From: Acidaminococcus fermentans_A
Lineage (GTDB): Bacteria > Bacillota > Negativicutes > Acidaminococcales > Acidaminococcaceae
NCBI RefSeq assembly: GCF_052216985.1
Contig: NZ_JBQOUY010000010.1
Location: forward strand, 1 to 64,000
DNA: 64,000 nt
Direction: 5' to 3'
Every line of letters starts with the position of its first letter. Positions within the stretch are counted from its first letter, which is position 1. The notes under the pieces are model-generated. The model had not been told where the DNA came from. It made no database searches and saw only the letters and a program-made list of their open reading frames with translations. A program made the position numbers and the translations under genes. Shown piece after piece: positions 43,188 through 51,093 of the stretch.

Positions 43188-44153
43188 ATGGCATTGACTC
43201 ATGTAAAACAAGTACGCATCTGCGAAGTGGGCCTCCGGGACGGTTTGCAGAATGAAAAAAAGATCATGACCACGGAACAGAAGATCCAGGCTGTGAAAGA
43301 TTTGACAGAGGCCGGGTTCCCCGTCATCGAAGTGGGGAGTTTCGTCAGTCCCAAAGCAGTGCCTCAGGTGGCCGATACAGATGCTGTATTCCAGGGCATT
43401 GAACAGAAACCGGGGGTAGAATACCGGGCCTTGATCGCCAACCTGAAAGGGGTAGAACGGGCCATTGCCTGCGGCTGCCAGAAAGTGAAACTGAATGTCT
43501 CCGCTTCTGTCGCCCATAACCTGGCCAACCTGAACTGCACACCGGCAGAAAGCGTAGCACGGTTCGCTGTCTGCGTAGAGCGGGCGAAAGAAGCAGGCAT
43601 CGGCATTTCCGGCTCTATTTCCATGGCATTCGGATCCCCCTGGGACAAGGAGATCCCGGTGAGTGTGGTGTGCAAGATCATCGATGCCTACCGGGAAGTG
43701 GGAATCCAGGAAATCAGTCTCTCAGATGCATCCGGTATGGCCTATCCGTCCCAGGTGGCAGAAATCTGTCGGACGGTGAAAGCAAAATATCCTGACTGTT
43801 CTTGGTGGCTCCATTTCCACAATACCCGGGGCCTGGGAATTGCCAATATCTTAGCGGGACTCAGTGAAGGCTTTACCCAGTTCGATACCAGTTTTGCCGG
43901 GACTGGCGGCTGTCCTTTTGTACCGGGAGCAGCTGGGAATGTATCCAGTGAAGATGTAGTCCATATGCTGGACGAAATGGGGATTGCCACGGGCATCGAT
44001 CTGGACAAGCTCATGGCCATCAGCCGGCAGGTGGCAGAATTCCTGGACCATCCTACGGACAGTTACCTGCTCCGGGCGGGGAAAGCCAGCGACCTGATCC
44101 TGGATGTGCCTACCCGGCAGGGGAAAAACCATACCCTGGCTCCTGGAAAATAA
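43188..44153 (+). CDS. HMG-CoA lyase family enzyme
   Basis: This 321-residue TIM barrel has all lyase signatures: GLRDGLQNE near the start, SFVSPKAVPQ, LSDASGMA, HFHNTRG and the Cys loop GGCPFVPGAAGN. The family splits 3-hydroxy-3-methylglutaryl-CoA or related 3-hydroxy acyl-CoA esters. The ATG at 43188 is preferred over the upstream GTG because AAGAGGTGG lies five bases away. It follows the PEP-mutase-like gene by 12 bases, so they act together. A substrate other than HMG-CoA is likely in this context. Confidence 0.87.
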   Translation: MALTHVKQVRICEVGLRDGLQNEKKIMTTEQKIQAVKDLTEAGFPVIEVGSFVSPKAVPQVADTDAVFQGIEQKPGVEYRALIANLKGVERAIACGCQKVKLNVSASVAHNLANLNCTPAESVARFAVCVERAKEAGIGISGSISMAFGSPWDKEIPVSVVCKIIDAYREVGIQEISLSDASGMAYPSQVAEICRTVKAKYPDCSWWLHFHNTRGLGIANILAGLSEGFTQFDTSFAGTGGCPFVPGAAGNVSSEDVVHMLDEMGIATGIDLDKLMAISRQVAEFLDHPTDSYLLRAGKASDLILDVPTRQGKNHTLAPGK

Positions 44154-44171
44154 AAAAACAGCGAGCAAAAG

Positions 44172-44213
44172 ACCCGCATAAAGGAGTAAAATACCTTTGT
44201 GCGGGTTGATTTT
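44172..44213 (+). terminator. Terminator after the HMG-CoA-lyase-like gene
   Basis: ACCCGCA/TGCGGGT with inner AAAGG/CCTTT, followed by TGATTTT. It lies before the second AEC gene, with the new RBS shortly after. Confidence 0.7.
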
Positions 44214-44238
44214 CGTATGGATGAGGAGGCAAGAAATA

Positions 44239-45183
44239 GTGAACTATGCCCAGCTCTTTACTGTTTTCTTTGATGTTTTCTGCCCTTTGGCAACAGGATA
44301 TTTCCTGCGGCGGCGGAACTGGATGACGATGGCCCAGTGCAATGGGATGATGCTGTTCAATGTGGTGGTGCTGATCACGGTCATGAACCTGCTCAGTTTC
44401 TGGATCCTGCCTCTGAAAGGAGATTTGCTCCTGCTGCCTTTCCTGAGCCTCTTGGTGGCCTTCCTGTCGGCAGGGATGATGGTCCCCTTATGCCGGCATC
44501 TATCTTTTGTGGATCGAGGGACATTAGTAGTAGCTGCCATGCTGGCCAATATCGGTACCTTGGCCGGTATCTGCGGCTATATCCTCTATGGGGAATTGAG
44601 CTTTGCCTATATCCAGCTTTTTGCCGTGCCCCAGAATATCCTGATGGTGGTGCTGGCTTTTCCTCTGGCCCAGTATTATGCGGCCCGGGAAGGCAGTGCT
44701 GACGGGGCGGCTCCTCTGCATTTCAGTCTCCGGGAGCTGCTCTTTACCCGGAAACAGCTGGGAGTGGCCGGGATGCTGATCGGGCTGGGGCTGCAGCTGT
44801 TCCAGGTGGAACGCCCCGTCTTTGTCACCGACTTTTTTCGGCTGCTGGTCCATATCCAGGCCTGGATCGCTTTTACGCCGGTGGGCTATACCATTGATTT
44901 CCATCGGGCTTTTCGCTGCCTGCGGCAGGCTGTAGGACTGCTTCCCATCCGCTTCCTGCTGGTGCCTCTGCTGATCTGCGGGGCCTCCAGCCTGGTGGTT
45001 GCAGACCCGGTGATCCTCGGGACCATTTTCCTGGCCGCTTCAGCGCCTGTGGCCATCAATGCAGTGATCACTGCCCAGCTATTCCATCTGGACGTAGATT
45101 TAGCTGTAGCGGCTTTCCTGGAGACGACCCTTGTCTATGTGGCGGTCCTATTTCCGTTTGCGTATATCTTCTTTCGCTGTTAG
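44239..45183 (+). CDS. AEC-like membrane transporter, copy 2
   Basis: This 314-residue paralog of 29199-30161 has about ten transmembrane segments and the shared segments LANIGTLAGICGYILYG, FAVPQNILMVV and SAPVAINAVI. The start is GTG at 44239, placed by alignment with the other copy and by GAGGAGG nine bases upstream. It closes the plus-strand half of the cluster and faces the LysR gene at 45180 tail to tail, overlapping its stop. Confidence 0.75.
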   Translation: MNYAQLFTVFFDVFCPLATGYFLRRRNWMTMAQCNGMMLFNVVVLITVMNLLSFWILPLKGDLLLLPFLSLLVAFLSAGMMVPLCRHLSFVDRGTLVVAAMLANIGTLAGICGYILYGELSFAYIQLFAVPQNILMVVLAFPLAQYYAAREGSADGAAPLHFSLRELLFTRKQLGVAGMLIGLGLQLFQVERPVFVTDFFRLLVHIQAWIAFTPVGYTIDFHRAFRCLRQAVGLLPIRFLLVPLLICGASSLVVADPVILGTIFLAASAPVAINAVITAQLFHLDVDLAVAAFLETTLVYVAVLFPFAYIFFRC

Positions 45184-46100
45184 CGGATGGAAGCAGCAGG
45201 GAGAGAATCCGTCTGGTGCAGGCCATAGTGGGTGACGATGAAATCTTTTACAGTTTCCACAGCCGGGCTCATAGGACGGTCTGGATCCCAGAGCAGGAAT
45301 ACATTCCGGATGAAACTGGCTTCCTGCTCAGCGATGGGCAGAGCCACTACCCTAGCCGTATGCATGGTAGGGATTTCCGGCAGGATCCCTACGCCGAATT
45401 TTAAATCGATATACTGGAGGGCCGCATTGCATTCTTGGACTTCGAAGACCAGGCGGGGAGTGATATGATGGGCCAGGAAGGCTCTGTCCAACTGATCTCG
45501 GAGATTGCTGCCCCGGGTTAGGCCGATGATGGGTTCCTGGGCGAAATCTCCAAATGTCACATAGCTTTTTTTGGCCAGGGGGTGTTCCAGGGGAACCACC
45601 AGGTAGAGAGGCTGTTTCATCACCAGGCAGGTTTGGATCCCCGGTCCGCGATGGGTGGAAAAACCCAGGTCCAGTTTTCCCTCTTTTACCAGGGAATAGA
45701 TTTCATAGGAGGTCCCTTCCATGAATTGGAAATGGATTTTGCGGTGTTCGGGTGCTTGATAGAAGGATTCGATGAGGGGCGGCACAAAGGATGACGAAAT
45801 GGAATGGAAGTAGCCCAGCTGGAGGATATTTTTTTCCTCTCCCTTCATGGTCTGCAGGGAAAGCTTTCCTTGATCCAGGCAGAGAAGGGCTTTTTGGACA
45901 TAGGGCAGGAATTGCTGCCCGTAAGGGGTCAGGGCAATGTGCCGTTTTTCCCTCAGGAACAGCTTGACACCCAGTTCTTTTTCCAATTCATTGATGGCAT
46001 AGGACAGACTGGGCTGGGATATGTGCAGTTCCTGGGCTGCGCGGGTATAGTGGAGCATCCTGGCAAGGGTTTCGAAATAAAGCAGCTGCAGCAGTGTCAT
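45180..46100 (-). CDS. LysR-type transcriptional regulator, divergent to the aldehyde dehydrogenase
   Basis: This 306-residue protein has a winged helix-turn-helix (AAQELHISQPSLSYAINELE) and a type 2 periplasmic-binding-like effector domain. It is transcribed away from the aldehyde dehydrogenase gene, with the ATAGA-N5-TCTAT palindrome between. In LysR systems such divergent layout usually means direct regulation of the neighbour. AAGGAGG lies upstream of the ATG. It is the best candidate for the shared operator. Confidence 0.94.
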   Translation of the reverse strand: MTLLQLLYFETLARMLHYTRAAQELHISQPSLSYAINELEKELGVKLFLREKRHIALTPYGQQFLPYVQKALLCLDQGKLSLQTMKGEEKNILQLGYFHSISSSFVPPLIESFYQAPEHRKIHFQFMEGTSYEIYSLVKEGKLDLGFSTHRGPGIQTCLVMKQPLYLVVPLEHPLAKKSYVTFGDFAQEPIIGLTRGSNLRDQLDRAFLAHHITPRLVFEVQECNAALQYIDLKFGVGILPEIPTMHTARVVALPIAEQEASFIRNVFLLWDPDRPMSPAVETVKDFIVTHYGLHQTDSLPAASIR

Positions 46101-46165
46101 GTATTCTACCTCCTTTTCTGCTGGTTGTATTCTACCATAGGGCTGGGCAGGGGGACAACAAAATC

Positions 46166-46180
46166 ATAGAGACATTCTAT
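46166..46180. promoter_or_regulatory. LysR-type operator in the divergent promoter region
   Basis: ATAGAGACATTCTAT, the sister site of 34412-34426. Its centre lies about 65 bases before the expected start of the aldehyde dehydrogenase transcript, the classical LysR recognition position. Confidence 0.7.
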
Positions 46181-46201
46181 CATGAATCCAGAAAACATGT
46201 A

Positions 46202-46231
46202 TTGGAGTTCTTTTTCAATTATCAGTATACT
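46202..46231 (+). promoter_or_regulatory. Promoter of the aldehyde dehydrogenase gene
   Basis: TTGGAG (46202-46207) and TATACT (46226-46231), 18-base spacing, downstream of the LysR-type site. A weak -35 fits an activated promoter. Confidence 0.55.
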
Positions 46232-46287
46232 CTAAATAGAAAGAGGAATGATAAAAATCCAATAAAAATAGAAAAGGAGAGATTAGC

Positions 46288-47727
46288 ATGGCGACGAGAG
46301 AAGCAACCCCTGAAGAAATCCAAATGGTGGAGGAAAAGATCGCTCGGGCAAGAGCTGCCCAGAAAATCATCGAAACCTATGATCAGGCCCGTGTGGATAG
46401 ACTGTGCCAGGCCGTGGCGGCTGCCGTCTGTGATATGAAAGTCTGGGGACCTATCTGTGATGAAGCTGTGGACGAAACCAGCCTGGGAGACAAAATCAGT
46501 AAACGGAACAAACGGAATAAGATCAAACTGATCCTGAGAGAATGTCTGCGCAATCCCAGCATCGGAATCATCGAAGAGATCCCGGAAAAAGGCATCGTGA
46601 AATACGCCAAACCAGTAGGAGTGATCGCTTCCCTGGTACCGACTACCAACCCCTGCCTGACACCGGCTGGACAGGTGATCTTCTCTATCAAGTGCCGGGA
46701 TACGATCGTCTTTTCTCCCCATCCCAGAGCCAAAAATGTAACCAACAAGATCATCAACATCATCCGGGATACCCTGGTACGGGAAGGGGCTCCGGCGGAT
46801 ATCCTCCAGGGCATCGAGAAACCCAGCATTGCCGTATCGGCTGAACTGATGAAACGGGCAGACTTGATCATCGCTACTGGTGGGCGGCCCATGGTGAAAG
46901 CAGCCTACAGCCAGGGAGTCCCGGCTTATGGCAGCGGGGCTGGCAACGCAACGGTCATCATCGACAATACCTGCAATACTCCGGAACGGCAAAAAGAAGC
47001 CGCTGAAAATACCCGGATCTCCAAGACTTCTGACTTTGGCTCTGGATGCTCCTGTGACGGGAACCTGGTGATTTCCGAAGAAGTCTATGATGGGTTCGTC
47101 AAGGCCCTGGTAGAACAGGGAGCCTATCTGGCTACGGAAGAAGAGGCTGAAAAGATCAAGAAAGTCATGTGGGATGAAACCGGCCACCGGCTGCCGGATA
47201 CGGTTGCCATCAGCCCTCAGAAACTGGCGGAAGCCGCTGGCTTCACCATTCCGGCGGATCGGAAGTTCATTGCTGTGACCGGCGGCGGGATCGAACATGT
47301 GGGGAAACAATTCTTCTTCTCCAGCGAGAAACTGACCACACTCCTGACCCTGTTCAAATACAAGGGTGAATTTGAAAATGCCCTGGATATGATGCGGGCT
47401 ATCTTTGAAGTCGGGGGCAAAGGCCATTCCTGCGGCATCTACTCTTTTGACGATGATCACATCAATCGTCTGGGCATGGCAGCTCCGGTCTCTCGGATCA
47501 TGGTCCGCCAGCCCAATAACCGGGGCAATTCCGGATCTGCCTGGAACGGCATGCCGCCCACTTCTTCCATGGGCTGCGGTACCTGGGGCGGCAACATCGT
47601 ATCCGAAAATATTTCCCTGAAGCATTATATGAATACCACTTGGGTATCCCGTCCTCTGAAGTACGACATGCCTTCCAATGAAGAACTCTTTGGAGATTTC
47701 TTCAAACCGGGTATGGATGAAGAATGA
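46288..47727 (+). CDS. Acylating aldehyde dehydrogenase (sulfoacetaldehyde/acetaldehyde dehydrogenase-like)
   Basis: This 479-residue enzyme should oxidise an aldehyde to its CoA ester with NAD(P)+. It resembles acylating dehydrogenases related to SauS and AdhE/EutE. The active-site segment is FGSGCSCDGN, where one of the Cys residues (near 254 or 256) is the nucleophile. Other segments are VPTTNPCLTP and GGRPMVKAAYSQGVPAYGSGAGN. GGAGA precedes the ATG. It is alone after the LysR-controlled promoter and is followed by a strong two-way terminator. The aldehyde is unknown. Confidence 0.82.
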   Translation: MATREATPEEIQMVEEKIARARAAQKIIETYDQARVDRLCQAVAAAVCDMKVWGPICDEAVDETSLGDKISKRNKRNKIKLILRECLRNPSIGIIEEIPEKGIVKYAKPVGVIASLVPTTNPCLTPAGQVIFSIKCRDTIVFSPHPRAKNVTNKIINIIRDTLVREGAPADILQGIEKPSIAVSAELMKRADLIIATGGRPMVKAAYSQGVPAYGSGAGNATVIIDNTCNTPERQKEAAENTRISKTSDFGSGCSCDGNLVISEEVYDGFVKALVEQGAYLATEEEAEKIKKVMWDETGHRLPDTVAISPQKLAEAAGFTIPADRKFIAVTGGGIEHVGKQFFFSSEKLTTLLTLFKYKGEFENALDMMRAIFEVGGKGHSCGIYSFDDDHINRLGMAAPVSRIMVRQPNNRGNSGSAWNGMPPTSSMGCGTWGGNIVSENISLKHYMNTTWVSRPLKYDMPSNEELFGDFFKPGMDEE

Positions 47728-47751
47728 TCGGTTTCCTTCTCCTATTTCCAT

Positions 47752-47797
47752 AAAAAAGCTCCACGGCCACCCCCTCTGGGCCGTGGAGCTTTTTTTA
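47752..47797. terminator. Bidirectional terminator
   Basis: GCTCCACGGCC pairs with GGCCGTGGAGC, flanked by A6 and T7. It serves both the plus-strand aldehyde dehydrogenase and the minus-strand aroD. Confidence 0.92.
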
Positions 47798-47821
47798 TAT
47801 GGATGAGTCAGACACGCTTCC

Positions 47822-48577
47822 TCAAGATAGGCTCTTCAGGAATATGGACAATCCGTTGGCTGGCAGCTGACCTGGAGCGGACGCTTTTCCGGCTGTACCG
47901 AAAGTGATGGCAGAGCCGAAAACTTGACCGCAGATCCGGCTGACCACGCCCAGATGTCCCATGGACATGGTGATCACCGGGGTATCATTGTATTCTTCCT
48001 TCATAGTCAAGGTCGTATCCAGGAGGGTCAGGACATCCCGCTCCGATTGGGGCATCACAGCATATTTGACTAGGTCACAGCCCAGTTCCTGCATCTTTAC
48101 CAGGCTGCGGATGATTACATCTTTATCCGGGGTATTCTTGAAATTGTGCCGGGATCCCAGGACTTTCACTCCAGCATCATGAGCTGCCTGGACGATAGCC
48201 TTGACGGTCTTCTCCCCTCGGGACAGCTCCACGTCCACGATGTCGATCAGGCCACTGTCAATGACTGCAAGGAGGAGTTCTGTATAATCTTGGGTGTCGA
48301 TTTCCATCATGCCCCCTTCCACATCGGTCCGGATGGTGAAAAGTACAGGCAAGTTCCACAGCTGGTTGCGGAAGAGTGTCAAGGGTTTGATCCGGACTTC
48401 TGGATCAGTGACATCATTATAGAAATCCCCTCTCCATTCAATCAGGTCACAAGGGGAATTCATAATCAGATTGACCGATTTTTTGACCCCTGCATAATCG
48501 GAATCAGAAATGGGAATGGCAATTTTCGGGATCCCTTCGCCGATTTTGATATTTTTGACAGTGACAACCTTGTTCAT
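47822..48577 (-). CDS. aroD: Type I 3-dehydroquinate dehydratase
   Basis: This 251-residue Schiff-base enzyme interconverts 3-dehydroquinate and 3-dehydroshikimate. The catalytic Lys is K171 (LVKYAVMP) and the His is H144 (SRHNFKNTP); EWRGDFY is the substrate-binding motif near residue 47. AAGGAG precedes the ATG. It lies at the end of the cluster with AroE-like enzymes. It may serve catabolism of quinate/shikimate, chorismate biosynthesis, or both; no other aro gene is in the window. Confidence 0.93.
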   Translation of the reverse strand: MNKVVTVKNIKIGEGIPKIAIPISDSDYAGVKKSVNLIMNSPCDLIEWRGDFYNDVTDPEVRIKPLTLFRNQLWNLPVLFTIRTDVEGGMMEIDTQDYTELLLAVIDSGLIDIVDVELSRGEKTVKAIVQAAHDAGVKVLGSRHNFKNTPDKDVIIRSLVKMQELGCDLVKYAVMPQSERDVLTLLDTTLTMKEEYNDTPVITMSMGHLGVVSRICGQVFGSAITFGTAGKASAPGQLPANGLSIFLKSLS

Positions 48578-48631
48578 GGTAAAGACTCCTTTTATCCCCC
48601 TGCTGTACAGTGTCTATTGTAAATAAATAAA

Positions 48632-48660
48632 AATATAATACGATTTCACCATATTGTCAA
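48632..48660 (-). promoter_or_regulatory. aroD promoter
   Basis: On the minus strand TTGACA (48655-48660) and TATATT (48632-48637) have 17-base spacing, about 50 bases before the aroD ATG. Confidence 0.8.
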
Positions 48661-48786
48661 ATAAAATGGAAAAACAGGGATAAATATAAGGAAAGTTGTA
48701 CAATAAGAAACGGATCTTTTCTAATAAGCGCGGGAAATCAGGGGGACTGACGCTAGGGAAGAGTCGAAAGTTCCAAAAATCTATGT

Positions 48787-48792
48787 TATACT
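48787..48792 (+). promoter_or_regulatory. -10 box of the dipeptidase gene
   Basis: TATACT about 130 bases before the start codon. The -35 region is not clear. Confidence 0.4.
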
Positions 48793-48924
48793 TTTCCTAT
48801 AGTGGATAAAAAACAGCAGCGGATAAAGGATCAGCGGCAGGAAATCACGACAGGTTCTCGGTGCACTGTTGGAAATCTTCGGTGCAGCATGGAACCAATC
48901 AAACGGCAAAGGAGATCATGCGCT

Positions 48925-50364
48925 ATGGATATCTTGGCTTCTCTGGAACCCCGGCGGGTGTTCCATTTCTTTGAAGAATTAACGAAGATCCCTCATGGTT
49001 CCCGGCATACCAGGGCCATCAGTGACTGGCTGGTGGATTTTGGCCGGCAGCGGGGATTGGAGGTCCATCAGGATGCCCTGAACAATGTGATCTTGGTGGG
49101 ACCGGCTTCTCCCGGCTATGAAGAAGCAGAACCGGTGATTTTCCAGGGCCATATGGATATGGTCTGCGAAAAGGCACCGGGCTGTCCCAAAGATATGGAA
49201 AAGGAAGGGCTGGATCTGGAAGTTTCTGGAGACGAGATCACGGCCCGGGGAACCACCTTGGGGGCAGATGACGGGATCGCCGTAGCTATGGGGCTGGCGC
49301 TCCTGGATGATCCTTCCATCCCTCGGCCCCGTCTGGAAGCGGTCTTTACGGTGGATGAAGAAATCGGTATGTTGGGAGCCGTGAAGCTGGACGCCAGCGG
49401 TCTCCAAGGCCGGCGGATGATCAACCTGGATTCGGAGGAAGAAGGGATCTTTACGGTAGGCTGTGCTGGGGGCGTGGACCTGAACTGCGCCCTGCCGATC
49501 CATCGGGAAGCATTTGCCGGGACTTGTCTGGAAGTGAAGATCAGCGGGCTCACAGGAGGCCATTCCGGCACAGAGATCCATAAGGGTCGGGCCAATGCAG
49601 ATCGGCTGCTGGGCCGTCTCCTGCTGCAGCTGGATCGGAAAGTCCTGTACCGGCTGGTAGAAGTGGAAGGGGGGACCAAGGACAATGCCATCCCCCGGGA
49701 AGCCCGGGCCCTGGTGGTCACTCCGGAACCGGAACGATTCCAGGAAGGTGTGGAAACCTTCAGAAAAACGGTACAGCAAGAGTATCGTGTGACGGATCCG
49801 GCACTGGAGGCCACGGTGGAACCAGCCGCTGGGAATCGGCTGCCGATGGACCGGCTCTCTACGGAAAGAATCCAGTGTCTCCTGACCAGCCTGCCGGACG
49901 GGGTACAGGTCATGAGCCCGGAACTGGCCGGCATGGTCCAGACTTCTCTGAATCTGGGCATCCTCTACACAGAAGAAGATCAGGTCTGTGCGGCTCTTTT
50001 GGTCCGTAGCAGTGTGGAAAGCCAGAAGGAAATGGTGGCAGAGCGGATCGAAGGGCTCCTGCGGCAGCTGGGCGGACAGGTGTTCCGGGCTGGGGATTAT
50101 CCAGGCTGGTCCTATCGGGCAGATTCTCCCCTGCGGGATCTGTTCGTCCAGGTCTACCGGGAACAGTATGGGAAAGACCCCAAGGTGGAAGCCATCCATG
50201 CAGGGGTAGAGTGTGGCATGTTCGCCGCCAAGCTCCCGGGATTGGATTGCATTTCTTTGGGGCCCACCCTGACGGATATCCATACGTATCGAGAAACCAT
50301 GCACATCGCCTCTGTACAGCGGACCTGGAACCTGCTGCTGGAAGTGCTGGGACGGATGAAATGA
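48925..50364 (+). CDS. M20C aminoacyl-histidine dipeptidase (PepD type)
   Basis: This roughly 479-residue cytosolic zinc dipeptidase resembles PepD/carnosinase. Metal residues are seen in FQGHMDMVCE (near 72), GADDGIAVAMG (near 110) and DEEIGMLGA (near 137), with SGLTGGHSGTEI in the lid and DIHTYRETMHI at the end. The ATG at 48925 is chosen because the family N-terminus (LEPRRVFHFFEELTKIPHGS) starts there and AAAGGAG precedes it. It is followed by DUF5714 after ten bases. Confidence 0.92.
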   Translation: MDILASLEPRRVFHFFEELTKIPHGSRHTRAISDWLVDFGRQRGLEVHQDALNNVILVGPASPGYEEAEPVIFQGHMDMVCEKAPGCPKDMEKEGLDLEVSGDEITARGTTLGADDGIAVAMGLALLDDPSIPRPRLEAVFTVDEEIGMLGAVKLDASGLQGRRMINLDSEEEGIFTVGCAGGVDLNCALPIHREAFAGTCLEVKISGLTGGHSGTEIHKGRANADRLLGRLLLQLDRKVLYRLVEVEGGTKDNAIPREARALVVTPEPERFQEGVETFRKTVQQEYRVTDPALEATVEPAAGNRLPMDRLSTERIQCLLTSLPDGVQVMSPELAGMVQTSLNLGILYTEEDQVCAALLVRSSVESQKEMVAERIEGLLRQLGGQVFRAGDYPGWSYRADSPLRDLFVQVYREQYGKDPKVEAIHAGVECGMFAAKLPGLDCISLGPTLTDIHTYRETMHIASVQRTWNLLLEVLGRMK

Positions 50365-50374
50365 GGTGTATTCC

Positions 50375-50977
50375 ATGGATGATTTGGAACAACGGACCCA
50401 GGCTATCATCGAAGCCTGTGCCCAGGAAAAGGAAACCAATCCTCTGGCTGTATTCCGGCACGTAGCTGGGAAGGAATTTGTCCGGATCCACGGTCCGGAG
50501 CATCATGTATTGGATGGGGCCTGTCTATTGACAGCGCTCCATAACGCCGGTATGGCGTTTGATCTGCCGGAACTTTTAAGCAGACTGCGGCAGGAGGGCC
50601 TCCAAATGCCTGGAGCCATTTGCGGCCACTGGGGCGTCTGCGGAGCGGTGGCTTCCGTGGGGGCGGCTTTGGCCCTGCTGGAAGAGACCGGGCCTTTGAC
50701 TGCGGGCCCTTCCTGGGGCAGCCATATGACCTATACGTCCGAGGCGCTGGCCAACCTGGCAGCTATCGGCGGCCCTCGCTGCTGCAAACGGGATGCCTAT
50801 ACAGCCCTGAAAACGGCCATTCCCTACGTCAAGGAACGGTTCGGGATCACCCTGCCGGAAGAAAAGACGGTCTGCGGCTTCTATCCCAAGAATGAACAGT
50901 GTCTGGGGGAAAGGTGTCCGTATAATCCGAAGAGGACTGTTGCCCCTGCAACAGTCCGTCAGACGTCTGAACTATGA
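50375..50977 (+). CDS. DUF5714 domain protein
   Basis: This 200-residue protein has the family Cys-Gly segment CGHWGVCGAVASVGAAL near residue 85. Further Cys pairs (RCCKRD, CLGERCPYN) suggest metal binding. Its function is unknown; relatives are sometimes fused to methyltransferases. The ATG at 50375 follows GAGGTG. It is coupled to the dipeptidase gene and ended by a long terminator. Confidence 0.7.
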   Translation: MDDLEQRTQAIIEACAQEKETNPLAVFRHVAGKEFVRIHGPEHHVLDGACLLTALHNAGMAFDLPELLSRLRQEGLQMPGAICGHWGVCGAVASVGAALALLEETGPLTAGPSWGSHMTYTSEALANLAAIGGPRCCKRDAYTALKTAIPYVKERFGITLPEEKTVCGFYPKNEQCLGERCPYNPKRTVAPATVRQTSEL

Positions 50978-50979
50978 CA

Positions 50980-51026
50980 AAGGGGTTGTTGTGCGTGTGT
51001 GATTTTCACACGTGCAACAACCCCTT
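50980..51026 (+). terminator. Long GTTGTTG-stem terminator
   Basis: AAGGGGTTGTTG pairs with CAACAACCCCTT, and an inner CGTGTGT/ACACG helix extends it. CCTTCTTCT follows. It is related in sequence to the GTTGC-stem terminator family. Confidence 0.8.
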
Positions 51027-51093
51027 CCTTCTTCTCCCATTCTAGTGTAAAATAGATTCAATATGTATACGCTAAAGCATTGGAGGAACGTGT

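Larger units (their letters stand above)
48578..48924. other. Divergent promoter region of aroD and the dipeptidase gene (347 bases)
   Basis: No gene is seen. It holds the aroD promoter (48632-48660), a TATACT (48787-48792) for the dipeptidase, and a 5' UTR of about 130 bases with a direct repeat TCGGTGCA (near 48858 and 48880). The UTR matches no leader class that I recognise. Confidence 0.55.

Noticed and set aside
48925..50364. Dipeptidase start further upstream at 48802
   Set aside because: The extra 41 residues are rich in Lys, Arg and Gln, are not part of the family and lack a ribosome-binding site.
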